A stretch of DNA of 64,000 bases, taken from an uncultured Lachnospiraceae bacterium. GTDB taxonomy: Bacteria; Bacillota; Clostridia; Lachnospirales; Lachnospiraceae. The stretch lies in assembly GCA_946558465.1 (NCBI GenBank), contig CAMNTM010000002.1, positions 186,001-250,000 of the forward strand. The letters run 5' to 3'. The position numbers were made by a program, and so were the translations under genes. The notes beneath the pieces are model-generated. The model saw nothing but the letters and a program-made list of their open reading frames with translations. It did no database searches and was not told the DNA's origin. Position 1 is the first letter of the stretch. Each line of letters opens with the position of its first letter. Positions 52,664 through 61,396 of this stretch are shown here, piece after piece.

Positions 52664-54127
52664 TCATACATCAAGTTCAAACCAGAATTCAACACCATTA
52701 TCATAATTTCTGACACCATATTCCTGATGAAAGGATTCCATAATCGCTTTCACAATAGAAAGTCCGATTCCATTACCTCCGTATTCTCTCGTATGCGCTT
52801 TATCCACTTTATAAAATTTATCCCAGATATATGCAAGAGACTCCTCCGGAATCGGAGTCCCTGTGTTAAATACAGATATTCTCGCTTTCCCCTCCCCGGC
52901 TGCAATCTTCACCTCCACCACATGCTCGCCGGACAAATGGTTAAAGGCATTGCTGATATAGTTTTTCACTACCTGCTCCGCTTTGAACTCATCTGCCCAC
53001 ACGTATACAGGAGAATCTGCACGTAAGATAACCTCCGCCTGCTTTTGCCGTGCAAGAATATCCATACTCTGCAGAACTCCTGATATCATCGCAGTAATAT
53101 CAAAGCGCTCAAATTCGATCTCTTCATTTCCAAACTCCAGCTGATTTAATGTCATCAGATTTTTTACCATCTGATTCATCTTCGCAGCCTCATCAATAAT
53201 TACGTCACAATAAAATTCTCTGCTTTCCGAATCCTCCCTTACTCCTTCCTTAAGGCCTTCTGCATATCCTTGAATCAGTGCAATCGGTGTCTTCAGCTCA
53301 TGCGATACATTTCCCATAAATTCACTCCGCATCTGTTCAAGTCTGTCTTTTTTCTCTATATCCTTTTTCAAACTGTTATTTGCCCTCTTAAGCTCTGATA
53401 TGGTACACTCAAGCTTCTCTGACATACGATTAAAATTTTCTCCAAGCTCCCCGATTTCATCAACACCGCCGCTTGTATATTTCACCTCAAAATCCAGGTC
53501 AGCCATCTTATCTGACAGCCGGGCAAGCTCCCGGATAGGCTCTGTCAGCTTCCTGGAAAAATACCATACAAGGCAGACACAGATTCCTATCATAATACAG
53601 CCGATATAGATTAAAAAGCGATTTGAGACCGCCGCGCTCTCACGGATGCTTTCCAAAGGACTTCTTAACAGAAACTGGCTTCCGTCGTCAAAGCTTCCCC
53701 ACATCTCTATATACTCTCTTTGATTCCACGGATCTATTGTCTGTCCAAGCTGATAATTCTCTGTACTCTCCAGCACCTTCCCGCCCTTTTGTGCTTTATT
53801 TAAAAGATATCCGAGAAGCTGATTTTTCAGCATATCTCTGTCATGTACATTTGTTATCACCTGACTGTACTGATTATCTATTACCAGATAAGAGATATTA
53901 TTCATCTCCGCTGTCCGGTGAACCTCTGACATAACCGATGTATCTTCAAATTTCTCCTCTTCAACTGCCTCCTTCAGCCCTTCATACATGGAGACAAATT
54001 CTGAGGCCTTATTATGCACGTAATAAGATTCAAGAAAATTTACATTGATTATAAACATCCCCAGTATCAGACACACGCCAAGTCCGATAAAAACTACGGT
54101 CATCTGCCTTTTTATTGAATACTTCAT
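52664..54127 (-). CDS. sensor histidine kinase
   Basis: A 487-residue membrane kinase: TM1 about 10-30, an extracytoplasmic sensor region (about 31-165), TM2 about 170-190, HAMP (about 190-245), a coiled segment, the H-box VSHELKTPIALIQGYAEG (His near 273), an N-box with NYISNAFNH, and a G-box with YGGNGIGLSIV. It follows its response regulator by one base. The signal is unknown; the layout is of the VanS/PhoR type. Confidence 0.93.
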   Translation of the reverse strand: MKYSIKRQMTVVFIGLGVCLILGMFIINVNFLESYYVHNKASEFVSMYEGLKEAVEEEKFEDTSVMSEVHRTAEMNNISYLVIDNQYSQVITNVHDRDMLKNQLLGYLLNKAQKGGKVLESTENYQLGQTIDPWNQREYIEMWGSFDDGSQFLLRSPLESIRESAAVSNRFLIYIGCIMIGICVCLVWYFSRKLTEPIRELARLSDKMADLDFEVKYTSGGVDEIGELGENFNRMSEKLECTISELKRANNSLKKDIEKKDRLEQMRSEFMGNVSHELKTPIALIQGYAEGLKEGVREDSESREFYCDVIIDEAAKMNQMVKNLMTLNQLEFGNEEIEFERFDITAMISGVLQSMDILARQKQAEVILRADSPVYVWADEFKAEQVVKNYISNAFNHLSGEHVVEVKIAAGEGKARISVFNTGTPIPEESLAYIWDKFYKVDKAHTREYGGNGIGLSIVKAIMESFHQEYGVRNYDNGVEFWFELDV

Positions 54128-54128
54128 C

Positions 54129-54806
54129 CTATTCTACCTCGAATTTATACCCCATTCCCCAGATCGTCCTGATATAATTCCCCTTATCTCCCAGTTTGCT
54201 CCTGAGCTTTTTTACATGGGTGTCAATCGTACGGGCATCGCCAAAATAATCATAATTCCACACATTATTCAATATCTTCTCCCTGGAAAGTGCAATTCCC
54301 TGATTTTCGACAAAATATGACAAAAGCTCAAACTCCTTGTAGCTTAGCTCAATATCCTGCCCTGATACCGTCACTCTATGTGCCGCTTTGTCGATCACAA
54401 TTCCTCCGGCGTCTATCGCTTCTCCCGGTTCTAAAGCCCTGAAACGCCGCAGCACTGCCTCTACTCTGGCGACAAGAATTCTGGGGCTGAACGGCTTCGA
54501 GATATATTCATCTACCCCAAGCTCAAACCCTTGCAGTTCATCCCTCTCATCTGCTCTTGCCGTCAGCATTATAATCGGCACCTTTGATGACTGCCGTACT
54601 TCACGGCACACCTGCCAGCCATCCATCTTAGGCATCATCACATCCAGGATCAAAAGACCAATATCTCTATCCTTATAAAACAGCTCCATTGCCTCTTCAC
54701 CGTCTCCTGCCTCAAGGACAATAAAACCTTCCCGCTCCAGGAAATCCCTGACCAGTTTGCGCATTCTGCTCTCGTCATCTACAAGCAGTACCTTAATTCT
54801 CTCCAT
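54129..54806 (-). CDS. OmpR-family response regulator
   Basis: A 225-residue response regulator. The receiver (about 5-120) has DDE, phospho-Asp in LILDVMMPKMDGW (about 54), Thr in MLTARADE and Lys in SKPFSP. The winged helix (about 130-225) has NQGIALSREKILNNVW and ends IRTIWGMGYKFE. It is the partner of the kinase immediately downstream. Confidence 0.95.
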   Translation of the reverse strand: MERIKVLLVDDESRMRKLVRDFLEREGFIVLEAGDGEEAMELFYKDRDIGLLILDVMMPKMDGWQVCREVRQSSKVPIIMLTARADERDELQGFELGVDEYISKPFSPRILVARVEAVLRRFRALEPGEAIDAGGIVIDKAAHRVTVSGQDIELSYKEFELLSYFVENQGIALSREKILNNVWNYDYFGDARTIDTHVKKLRSKLGDKGNYIRTIWGMGYKFEVE

Positions 54807-54890
54807 CTGACTTTCCTACTCTCTTTTTTCTTTATCCTATCAAAGAAATATGTCCGTTTTGTGAAAAAAAATACAGCTGTATATATCATT

Positions 54891-54934
54891 AAAGCCCAAG
54901 ATGTAAGCAATAACCTGCCTTCATCCCGGGCTTT
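54891..54934. terminator. stem-loop after the purine permease gene
   Basis: AAAGCCC (54891-54897) and GGGCTTT (54928-54934), extended inward by GATG/CATC, form a hairpin 26 bp after the permease stop. Only a short T-run is present. Confidence 0.45.
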
Positions 54935-54959
54935 TACCCTCAGATAAACGATACTTCTT

Positions 54960-56342
54960 CTATAAGAAGATATATTTCAATATGAACAACACCGCCAGCA
55001 CATACATAAGAACGCTGATCTTCTTCTCCTTTACCTTACCCGTGATAAGATTAAGTGCCACATAAGAGATAACGCCCATAGAAATACCTTCAGAGATACT
55101 ATAAAAGAACGGCATTGCAAGAATACAAATATAGCAAGGAAGCGCCTCTGCTACGTCACTGAAATCAATATTTACTACATTTGTCAGCATATAGAATCCT
55201 ACCACTACAAGAGCCGGAGCCGTCGCAAAGGAAGGAATCGCAAGAAATATCGGCGACAGGAACAAAGCAAGTCCGAAAAGAACTGCCGTAGTGACTGCTG
55301 TAAGACCAGTACGTCCTCCCTCGGATACACCTGATGCACTCTCAACAAATGTAGTCGTCGTTGTCGTTCCAAGCGCAGCACCTACAGTCGTTGCAACCGC
55401 ATCTGCAAGAAGTGCTCCCTTAATGCGCGGAAGCCTTCCCTCCTTATCCAGCATTCCGGCCTTCGAAGATACACCAATCAAGGTCCCGATAGTATCAAAC
55501 ATATCGACAAATAAAAATGCGAAAATGACTACAATAAAATTCAGAGAAAATACACCGTCAAAATCAAGCTTAAAAAGCACCGGCGCCAGACTTGGAATAG
55601 ACAGCCCATTGCTGAAATCCGGAAGAAGACCATAAAATCCAAGCTCTGGATTCGGAACGTAAAGTCCGGCAAGCTGGCAGATAATTCCAAGAATCCATGT
55701 TATTAAAATACCCCACAGTATGTTTCCCTTTATATTTTTTATAACTAGTATTCCTGTAATTATAATACCGACAATTGCAAGGAGCACTGTTATACCTGCA
55801 TCTTGAAAAGACGCCTCCACTCCATTTACTAAATTATAATTTTCTACGGAAAATAACTGAATTAAAGTAGATCCGCCAATCACAATCTTGGCATTCTGCA
55901 GACCGATAAACGCAATAAACAGACCAATTCCCACACTGACCGCTGCCTTTAGATTCAAAGGAATAGCATTAAAGATTGCTTCACGAACATTTGTAAGAGA
56001 AAGTACAATGAATACAATACCTTCCACAAATACCGCAGTCAGAGCCACCTCCCAGCTGTACCCCATACCCAGAACTACGGTATATGCAAAATACGCATTC
56101 AGTCCCATACCTGGAGCAAGTGCAAAGGGATAATTCGCAAAGACTGCCATCAGCAGCGTACCTATCAGAGAGGCAAGCGCTGTCGCTGTAAAGACCGCCC
56201 CCTGATCCATCCCTGCTGCTGCAAGAATGCTTGGATTTACTGCCAGAATATAGGCCATCGTCATAAATGTCGTAATTCCGGCTACAACTTCAGTCTTTAC
56301 ATCCGTGCCGTTGTCACTCAGCTTAAAAAACTTTTCTAACAT
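54960..56342 (-). CDS. AzgA/PbuG-type (NCS2-related) purine permease
   Basis: A 460-residue permease with about 12 membrane segments, of the adenine/guanine/hypoxanthine family. Family blocks are the start EKFFKLSDNGTDVKTEVVAGITTFMTMAYI (seen here in the first 35 residues), PGMGLNAYFAYTV near 75, the second-repeat acidic site FLFVDMFDTIGT near 285 and ESASGVSEGGRTG near 325. It imports purine bases by proton symport. GGAGG precedes the ATG. No purine riboswitch fits in the 66 bp leader. Confidence 0.93.
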   Translation of the reverse strand: MLEKFFKLSDNGTDVKTEVVAGITTFMTMAYILAVNPSILAAAGMDQGAVFTATALASLIGTLLMAVFANYPFALAPGMGLNAYFAYTVVLGMGYSWEVALTAVFVEGIVFIVLSLTNVREAIFNAIPLNLKAAVSVGIGLFIAFIGLQNAKIVIGGSTLIQLFSVENYNLVNGVEASFQDAGITVLLAIVGIIITGILVIKNIKGNILWGILITWILGIICQLAGLYVPNPELGFYGLLPDFSNGLSIPSLAPVLFKLDFDGVFSLNFIVVIFAFLFVDMFDTIGTLIGVSSKAGMLDKEGRLPRIKGALLADAVATTVGAALGTTTTTTFVESASGVSEGGRTGLTAVTTAVLFGLALFLSPIFLAIPSFATAPALVVVGFYMLTNVVNIDFSDVAEALPCYICILAMPFFYSISEGISMGVISYVALNLITGKVKEKKISVLMYVLAVLFILKYIFL

Positions 56343-56408
56343 CTTCGTTCCTCCTCATTTTATCTCTCATGTAACTGATTACTATAACATCTTTATTTTA
56401 GCAAATTA

Positions 56409-57299
56409 CTATTCTAAAGTAAATAAATTTTTATTTTCCTTCCTTCCAATCCTCTCTCCCAATCTAACCTGTGTCTCGATTCCCCGTCTGGAGTTTTCCA
56501 GAATATCCTTATCCGGCTGTACTCTTCCGCTCTGGGTTATAAGAATAACAGTGGAACCGCCAAATGCAAAATTCCCCTTTTCCTGTCCCCTTCTTACACT
56601 TTTTTCTCCGCGGCGGTTTTCGATTCTGCCAACGAAAAGAGCACCCACCTCCATCTGCAGCACTGTTCCAAAATTTTCTGATCTAAGAAGTGAATATTCC
56701 CTGGTGTTTTCCTTGTAAATCGGCATTCTGTCTCCTGCCGCCGGATTTACCGTGTGAAAAACGCCGGGAATATAAAAACCTTCCGACTCACTTCCGCAGT
56801 CTACATACACATATCGGTGATAGTCCTTTACGCGCAGCCGGAATATCCATACATATCCGCCGGAATACCTTTCAGCCAGCTTTGTGCTGCGCAGAAGTCC
56901 GGCAGCCGTATATCTTGTATGCTTTACAGAAAATGAACACTCCCTGCTCAGTTTCCAGACACTGAGACAGCCGTCACAAGGACTTATGAACACTTCGGGA
57001 GCCCACTCCATTTTCCGGGCTCCCGAAATCAGCTTTCTTGTAAAAAAATCATTGTAAGAACTATAGTTTTTCTTTTCATATTCCGTCATGTCAATACCAT
57101 GCCTGCGGATAAAGGGACGAATCAAAATCTTCGATACCCCGGACTCAAGAACCCTTCCTCCAGTCTTTGACACTATGGGCAGAATCAACGGCTTTAAAAT
57201 CAGTCTCCCAAGCTTATGTGTATACATCCATTCCAGGAAACGGTCCTGCATCGTATTCTCCTGTATAATATTCCCTTCCCTGTCTGCAATCAAATGCAT
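56409..57299 (-). CDS. psd: phosphatidylserine decarboxylase proenzyme
   Basis: A 296-residue enzyme that makes phosphatidylethanolamine. The self-cleavage site is GGST in FAFGGSTVIL (about 254-257), giving the pyruvoyl group; the His in YHRYVYVD is the conserved His of the family, and SPCDG is an upstream mark. It follows the synthase pssA by 22 bp, so the two consecutive steps CDP-DAG to PS to PE are encoded together. Confidence 0.95.
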   Translation of the reverse strand: MHLIADREGNIIQENTMQDRFLEWMYTHKLGRLILKPLILPIVSKTGGRVLESGVSKILIRPFIRRHGIDMTEYEKKNYSSYNDFFTRKLISGARKMEWAPEVFISPCDGCLSVWKLSRECSFSVKHTRYTAAGLLRSTKLAERYSGGYVWIFRLRVKDYHRYVYVDCGSESEGFYIPGVFHTVNPAAGDRMPIYKENTREYSLLRSENFGTVLQMEVGALFVGRIENRRGEKSVRRGQEKGNFAFGGSTVILITQSGRVQPDKDILENSRRGIETQVRLGERIGRKENKNLFTLE

Positions 57300-57321
57300 C
57301 CCTTTTCTCCTCTCTTAAGCT

Positions 57322-57981
57322 CTATCTTTTATAGAAATGCAGAAAGCTCCACCAGCTCCGCCATACAAAAACAATTACGGCCACTGCCGCCGCCACTACT
57401 GCAACTAAAAGAAACAGCTCCTTTGTAGTCAGTTTACGCAGTTTAAAATCTGTAACAAACAAAATTCCCACCGCTGCAACCAATATATGAAGTATAACTA
57501 AAAATGCCTGATGCCCTGGAAGCAGCGGAGATACAACAAATAAAAGCGGAAGTGCAATCGCCATAGAAGTAATCGGCAGTCCCTGATAATATTTTCTATT
57601 TTCACTGGTTTCAGCCTGTCTCTTTGCCTCCATCACATTAAAATACCCAAGACGGATTACACCCGCCAGACCGTACAAAACTAGAATCACCATACTGTAG
57701 ACATGACGCATCCCAAGCTTATAGCAGATTAACACCGGCAATACTCCGAAGCAGACCATATCACAGAGAGAATCTATCTGAATTCCAAAGCTCTTTTCAT
57801 CCTCTGTACGATTTTTCTTCGTCCGCGCAATTTTTCCGTCAAACATATCACAGAGTCCGGAAAATGCCAAAAAAAACACTGCAAGCCTCAGATGCCTTGT
57901 TGCTGCACAGAACATTCCTGCCATCCCTGAAGCAAATCCAATATATGTAAGAATTACCGTATAATCATAAAACCCTATCAT
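57322..57981 (-). CDS. pssA: CDP-diacylglycerol--serine O-phosphatidyltransferase
   Basis: A 219-residue CDP-alcohol phosphatidyltransferase with about six to seven membrane segments. The catalytic motif is DG-x2-AR (about 48-53), then G-x3-D-x3-D in GIQIDSLCD (about 66-74), with a slightly longer insertion (12 residues) as often seen in clostridial PssA. It condenses CDP-diacylglycerol with serine. Downstream psd uses the product. Confidence 0.94.
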   Translation of the reverse strand: MIGFYDYTVILTYIGFASGMAGMFCAATRHLRLAVFFLAFSGLCDMFDGKIARTKKNRTEDEKSFGIQIDSLCDMVCFGVLPVLICYKLGMRHVYSMVILVLYGLAGVIRLGYFNVMEAKRQAETSENRKYYQGLPITSMAIALPLLFVVSPLLPGHQAFLVILHILVAAVGILFVTDFKLRKLTTKELFLLVAVVAAAVAVIVFVWRSWWSFLHFYKR

Positions 57982-58002
57982 CTCTCATGTAACCTCCTCT
58001 TG

Positions 58003-59034
58003 TCAACTCTGCCCCGCCGCACGCAGTGTATAATAAAGCTGCGCCGCTCCTGTAAAAACTGCACTGATAAGAAGCTCGCTGTAATACCCAAGCCCCCTCG
58101 AAAGTACCATACCCGGTAAAAGTAAAGGGCCAAAAACCGGAACAAATATTTTTAGGAATAATGTCTCACTGATCCCCATCCCGCCCGGAAGCGGAAGCAT
58201 ATCGACAGCCACAGCTATAATCGCCTGCAGAAGCACTACATCTGCCATACTTGTACCGGACAGTCCGAAAGCCAGGTATACCATGAGGGTTACTGCAAAC
58301 AGCGCCAGCCGCTGGGCAAAAGTAATTAAAATAACAACTATAATTACCTTTTTCTGCTCCTTAAGATATTGTGCCGTCTCCCTATATACCTGCATTCCGT
58401 CCAAAAGTTTTTTCCTGCGTGACGCCCTGCGTTTCATAAGACGAAGCTTTTCAAACCACGTTTCTCCCTTTACCAGAATTCTCTCAGCCAGGAGTGGATG
58501 AAAAACCAAAATCGTCATAAAACATACACAGAAAATATTCAAAATCAATCCAAGATAATAAACCGGAAGAATCCTGCTTAGATAATGCCTGGTAAACCCT
58601 CTTCCAAATATGAGAACTCCAAGCCCGATTACTACCAATACTAGTTTATACGTAATTGTTACAATCATAAGAATCACAGTAGACACCGGGATGGGAATAT
58701 CCTCCTTTTTCATATAATAGATCTGCATGGGCTGCCCGCCGCTTGCCGACGGCGTAATGCAGCTGAAGAAAAAGCCCACTGAGGAAAACAAAAAACAAGT
58801 CCTTCTTTTTAAAAAAATGTGGAAAGATCTCATCATATACCAAATAATCGTAGATTCTCCCCAGATAAAGAATATTACCAAAACCACACCTGCAAGCAGC
58901 CATCGGATATCGGCTTTTTTCATTGCCGCCGCCAGCTCATCCAGATCCTCACCGTGAAACACACCGTATATCGTAAGCAGGAAAAGCACAATCAGAAATA
59001 TACCATTTCCAATTACCTTCTTTTTATTCTGCAT
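58003..59034 (-). CDS. lysylphosphatidylglycerol synthase TM-region / UPF0104 membrane protein
   Basis: A 343-residue protein with about eight membrane segments, matching the flippase-like part of MprF (UPF0104, AglD-like) without the synthase domain. Marks are SASGGQPMQIYYM near 96 and LPLPGGMGISETLFL near 282. Members are thought to move lipids or lipid-linked sugars across the membrane. The setting between a PAP2 phosphatase and pssA/psd supports a lipid role. Confidence 0.87.
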   Translation of the reverse strand: MQNKKKVIGNGIFLIVLFLLTIYGVFHGEDLDELAAAMKKADIRWLLAGVVLVIFFIWGESTIIWYMMRSFHIFLKRRTCFLFSSVGFFFSCITPSASGGQPMQIYYMKKEDIPIPVSTVILMIVTITYKLVLVVIGLGVLIFGRGFTRHYLSRILPVYYLGLILNIFCVCFMTILVFHPLLAERILVKGETWFEKLRLMKRRASRRKKLLDGMQVYRETAQYLKEQKKVIIVVILITFAQRLALFAVTLMVYLAFGLSGTSMADVVLLQAIIAVAVDMLPLPGGMGISETLFLKIFVPVFGPLLLPGMVLSRGLGYYSELLISAVFTGAAQLYYTLRAAGQS

Positions 59035-59727
59035 CTAAGCTTCTCCTCTTCCTCTGAAAATGCCGCTTATTCTGTCAGAGCATCTCTCATAGACTTTCCA
59101 CGTCACTGTCCTCTTTCCAATATAAAAGCAAAGTTCAGCTAAGAGAACTCCCCCTGCCACATCTACAAGCACATGCTGTTTCGTCAAAAGTGTAGAGGCA
59201 CAGACCATAAGCGCCATGGCACAAGAAAATGCTCTGTACCAGCGCGGAATCTCCCGTTTATTTCGAATTCCGATATAACAGAACCAGCTTACCAGGCAGT
59301 GAATTGAAGGAAACAGATTATCCGCTGCATCTGTAGAATACAGAAAACACATCATCTGATTCCAAAACCCGTCCGGAGCTACTATAGGGCGATGATTCGT
59401 TGTCGGAAATAAAAGGAAAAACGCCAGGCAGACCATTCTAGAAAGCAAATCTCCTGCAAAAAACTGACAGACCTCTATTTTTCTCTGCCTGGCAATTATA
59501 ATATAATTTACTATCCAGAATACATAACATCCCAAATAAACTGTTATTGCCGGAGGCCAGAAAGGTATCATCTTATCAAGACTGCTTTCAATATTATAGT
59601 GATACCAGTTTCCGGCTATCAGCCTCGACCCCTCATAAACTGCCAGATTAAAAAAAACAGCCAGAATGAGCGGAAATAAACTATATTCCGGAATCACTCC
59701 AGCCACTATTTTTCGTACTTTACTCAT
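59035..59727 (-). CDS. PAP2-family membrane phosphatase
   Basis: A 230-residue membrane protein with about six segments. The PAP2 catalytic signature is present in parts: SIHCLVSWFCYIG (motif 2, with Ser-x-His) and TLLTKQHVLVDVAGG (motif 3, with His and Asp). Motif 1 (KxxxxxxRP) is reduced to NHRPIVAP. Such proteins dephosphorylate lipid phosphates or act as inositolphosphotransferases. ATG 59727 is chosen by AGGTG seven bases upstream. It is the first gene of the phospholipid cluster. Confidence 0.85.
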   Translation of the reverse strand: MSKVRKIVAGVIPEYSLFPLILAVFFNLAVYEGSRLIAGNWYHYNIESSLDKMIPFWPPAITVYLGCYVFWIVNYIIIARQRKIEVCQFFAGDLLSRMVCLAFFLLFPTTNHRPIVAPDGFWNQMMCFLYSTDAADNLFPSIHCLVSWFCYIGIRNKREIPRWYRAFSCAMALMVCASTLLTKQHVLVDVAGGVLLAELCFYIGKRTVTWKVYERCSDRISGIFRGRGEA

Positions 59728-59766
59728 GTTTATCACCTGCTGCATTATTTTTTACGTATATTGTAG

Positions 59767-59795
59767 ATTATAACAAGATACATTATGATACTCAA
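59767..59795 (-). promoter_or_regulatory. promoter of the phospholipid cluster
   Basis: On the minus strand TTGAGT (59795-59790), 17 bp and TATAAT (59772-59767) precede the PAP2 gene by about 40 bp. Confidence 0.65.
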
Positions 59796-59864
59796 GAATC
59801 TTTTACATATCTTTAGAAAATTTCAGAAAACATTAAGAAACCATTTTTACAATACACCTGCTTC

Positions 59865-59893
59865 TTGTTTTTCAGAACATTTTCGTGTAGTAT
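59865..59893 (+). promoter_or_regulatory. promoter of the LysR gene
   Basis: TTGTTT (59865-59870), 17 bp and TAGTAT (59888-59893) lie 33 bp before the LysR start. Confidence 0.5.
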
Positions 59894-59926
59894 AGTAGTT
59901 ACGCATTACAAAAGGAGGCCGCCACA

Positions 59927-60796
59927 ATGGATTTAAAAAAGTTAAATGTACTGCTGTCTGTTGTTGACTACGGCAGCTTTACACGTGCCGGTGAAAATCT
60001 TGGATATACTCAGTCCGGCATTACGCAGATGATGAAATCTCTGGAACAGGAGATTGGCTTTCCGCTCTTTATCAAGGGACATCACGGCGTAACTCTCACA
60101 AAAGAGGGAAATTCCCTGCTTCCCGCAATACAAAATCTGCTCTCCGCCAACGAAACACTGAATCAGGAAATTTCTTTTCTGAAGGGCGCAAAAAAGGGGA
60201 CAATAAGGGTCGGTACTTTTATCAGCTGCGCTATCCACTGGATTCCGGAAATTATCTACAAATTTCAGAAGGAATATCCTGAAATTCTTTTTGAGATTAT
60301 CGAAGGAGATGAGCGTGACCTCGCCGACTGGGTCGGTAATCACAAGGTAGATATCGGCTTTACAAATTATCAAAAAAACCAAAGCTACGAATTCATTCCC
60401 GTTTATGACGATCCCATGATGGCGGCAATACCGAAAGAGCATCCTTTTGCTCAGTATGATGAAATTCCAATTGAATGGTATGAAAATGCGCCGTTTGTGG
60501 AATCCAGATATACCTATGTCAATGAAGTACACCGTCTTCTGAACAGTTATAATATAAAACCTGATATAAAATATACTCTGAGCAATGACCTTTCCATTCT
60601 GTCTATGGTGGAACACAATCTCGGCATCAGTATTCTTCCCGGCCTCGTTTTACGCGGACAGACAGGTAATTTTGAAGTACGGCCGCTTAAGCCCCGTGCC
60701 TTTCGAAAGCTTGGCATGGCAATATCCTCACATGAGACATTATCTCCTGCTTTGAAGATATTTATTAAATATGCCAGAGATTATTTACTGGAATAA
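59927..60796 (+). CDS. LysR-family transcriptional regulator
   Basis: A 289-residue LysR regulator. The N-terminal winged helix (about 1-60) shows LLSVVDYGSFTRAGENLGYTQSG and the EQEIGFPLFIK end. The effector domain (about 88-289) has GTIRVGTF and NDLSILSMVEHNLGISILPG. It faces away from the phospholipid cluster, with about 200 bp between starts; whether it controls that cluster is not shown. GGAGG precedes the ATG. Confidence 0.93.
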   Translation: MDLKKLNVLLSVVDYGSFTRAGENLGYTQSGITQMMKSLEQEIGFPLFIKGHHGVTLTKEGNSLLPAIQNLLSANETLNQEISFLKGAKKGTIRVGTFISCAIHWIPEIIYKFQKEYPEILFEIIEGDERDLADWVGNHKVDIGFTNYQKNQSYEFIPVYDDPMMAAIPKEHPFAQYDEIPIEWYENAPFVESRYTYVNEVHRLLNSYNIKPDIKYTLSNDLSILSMVEHNLGISILPGLVLRGQTGNFEVRPLKPRAFRKLGMAISSHETLSPALKIFIKYARDYLLE

Positions 60797-60806
60797 GCTT
60801 TTTCCC

Positions 60807-60835
60807 TTGACATAAAGTTTTTATATTCATATAAT
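60807..60835 (+). promoter_or_regulatory. strong promoter of the tmRNA gene
   Basis: Consensus TTGACA (60807-60812), exactly 17 bp and consensus TATAAT (60830-60835) fit a highly expressed RNA. The start near 60842 would give about 47 nt of 5' leader to be cut off. Confidence 0.9.
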
Positions 60836-60888
60836 AGTAAGGAATCGGCAAGGGCTTTATCTGTGCACCGGTAAAAGGCCGAGACTCA

Positions 60889-61237
60889 GGGCTTGTACTG
60901 GTTTCGACGGGGGTCTGGAAGTTGAAGAAGCCATCCGTAGCGGGACACTACGTTAAAAGTTCCAAATTAAATATAAACGCAGACAATAGAGAATTAGCGT
61001 ACGCTGCCTAATACGGCGGCAGTCGGCCTCAGGTTATCCGCTGCTTGAGCAGCCGGCTTCAAACAGGCGGAGCACTTCGTTTTCAAAGCTTTGAGGAGAC
61101 GGAAGAATTTATGAAGCTACTGAAATCAGCAGCCTGTCATTAGGCGGCTGACGGAGGGAATGCCAGTATAATGACTGTGATGGGAGATGCTTTGATGGAT
61201 GGGCTTTCGGACGCGGGTTCAACTCCCGCCAGGTCCA
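60889..61237 (+). ncRNA. ssrA: transfer-messenger RNA
   Basis: The 5' end GGGCTTG followed by TGGTTTCGACGGGG is the tmRNA hallmark, and the 3' end GCGGGTTCAACTCCCGC-CAGGTCCA gives the T-arm and pairs with the 5' end as the tRNA-like acceptor. The tag frame, read from GCA at 60979, gives ADNRELAYAA before TAA (61009-61011). It ends in YAA rather than the common LAA. It rescues stalled ribosomes with SmpB. CCA is not encoded. Confidence 0.95.
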
Positions 61238-61240
61238 CTT

Positions 61241-61282
61241 AAAAACCGCTTGGAATCCTTAATATGGTTTCCGCGGTTTTTT
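61241..61282 (+). terminator. terminator of the tmRNA gene
   Basis: AAAACCGC with inner GGAA pairs with TTCC-GCGGTTTT, followed by a run of T ending at 61282. Confidence 0.85.
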
Positions 61283-61340
61283 CATTTTATAAATTGCAAA
61301 AACTCAAAGATATATTTACTATAAGAAGAATTTTAATTAT

Positions 61341-61377
61341 TGAAAACAAAATCAGGCAGTAATATCACTGCCTGATT
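61341..61377 (-). terminator. terminator of the arabinofuranosidase-dehydrogenase operon
   Basis: AATCAGGCAG (61350-61359) and CTGCCTGATT (61368-61377) are perfect arms around an 8 bp loop; TTTTGTTTTC follows on the minus strand. It lies 20 bp after the dehydrogenase stop. Confidence 0.9.
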
Positions 61378-61396
61378 AAAAACATATATATTATTC

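Noticed and set aside
56343-56408. Purine riboswitch ahead of the purine permease
   Set aside because: Only 66 bp separate the genes and no conserved aptamer core or terminator pair is visible.
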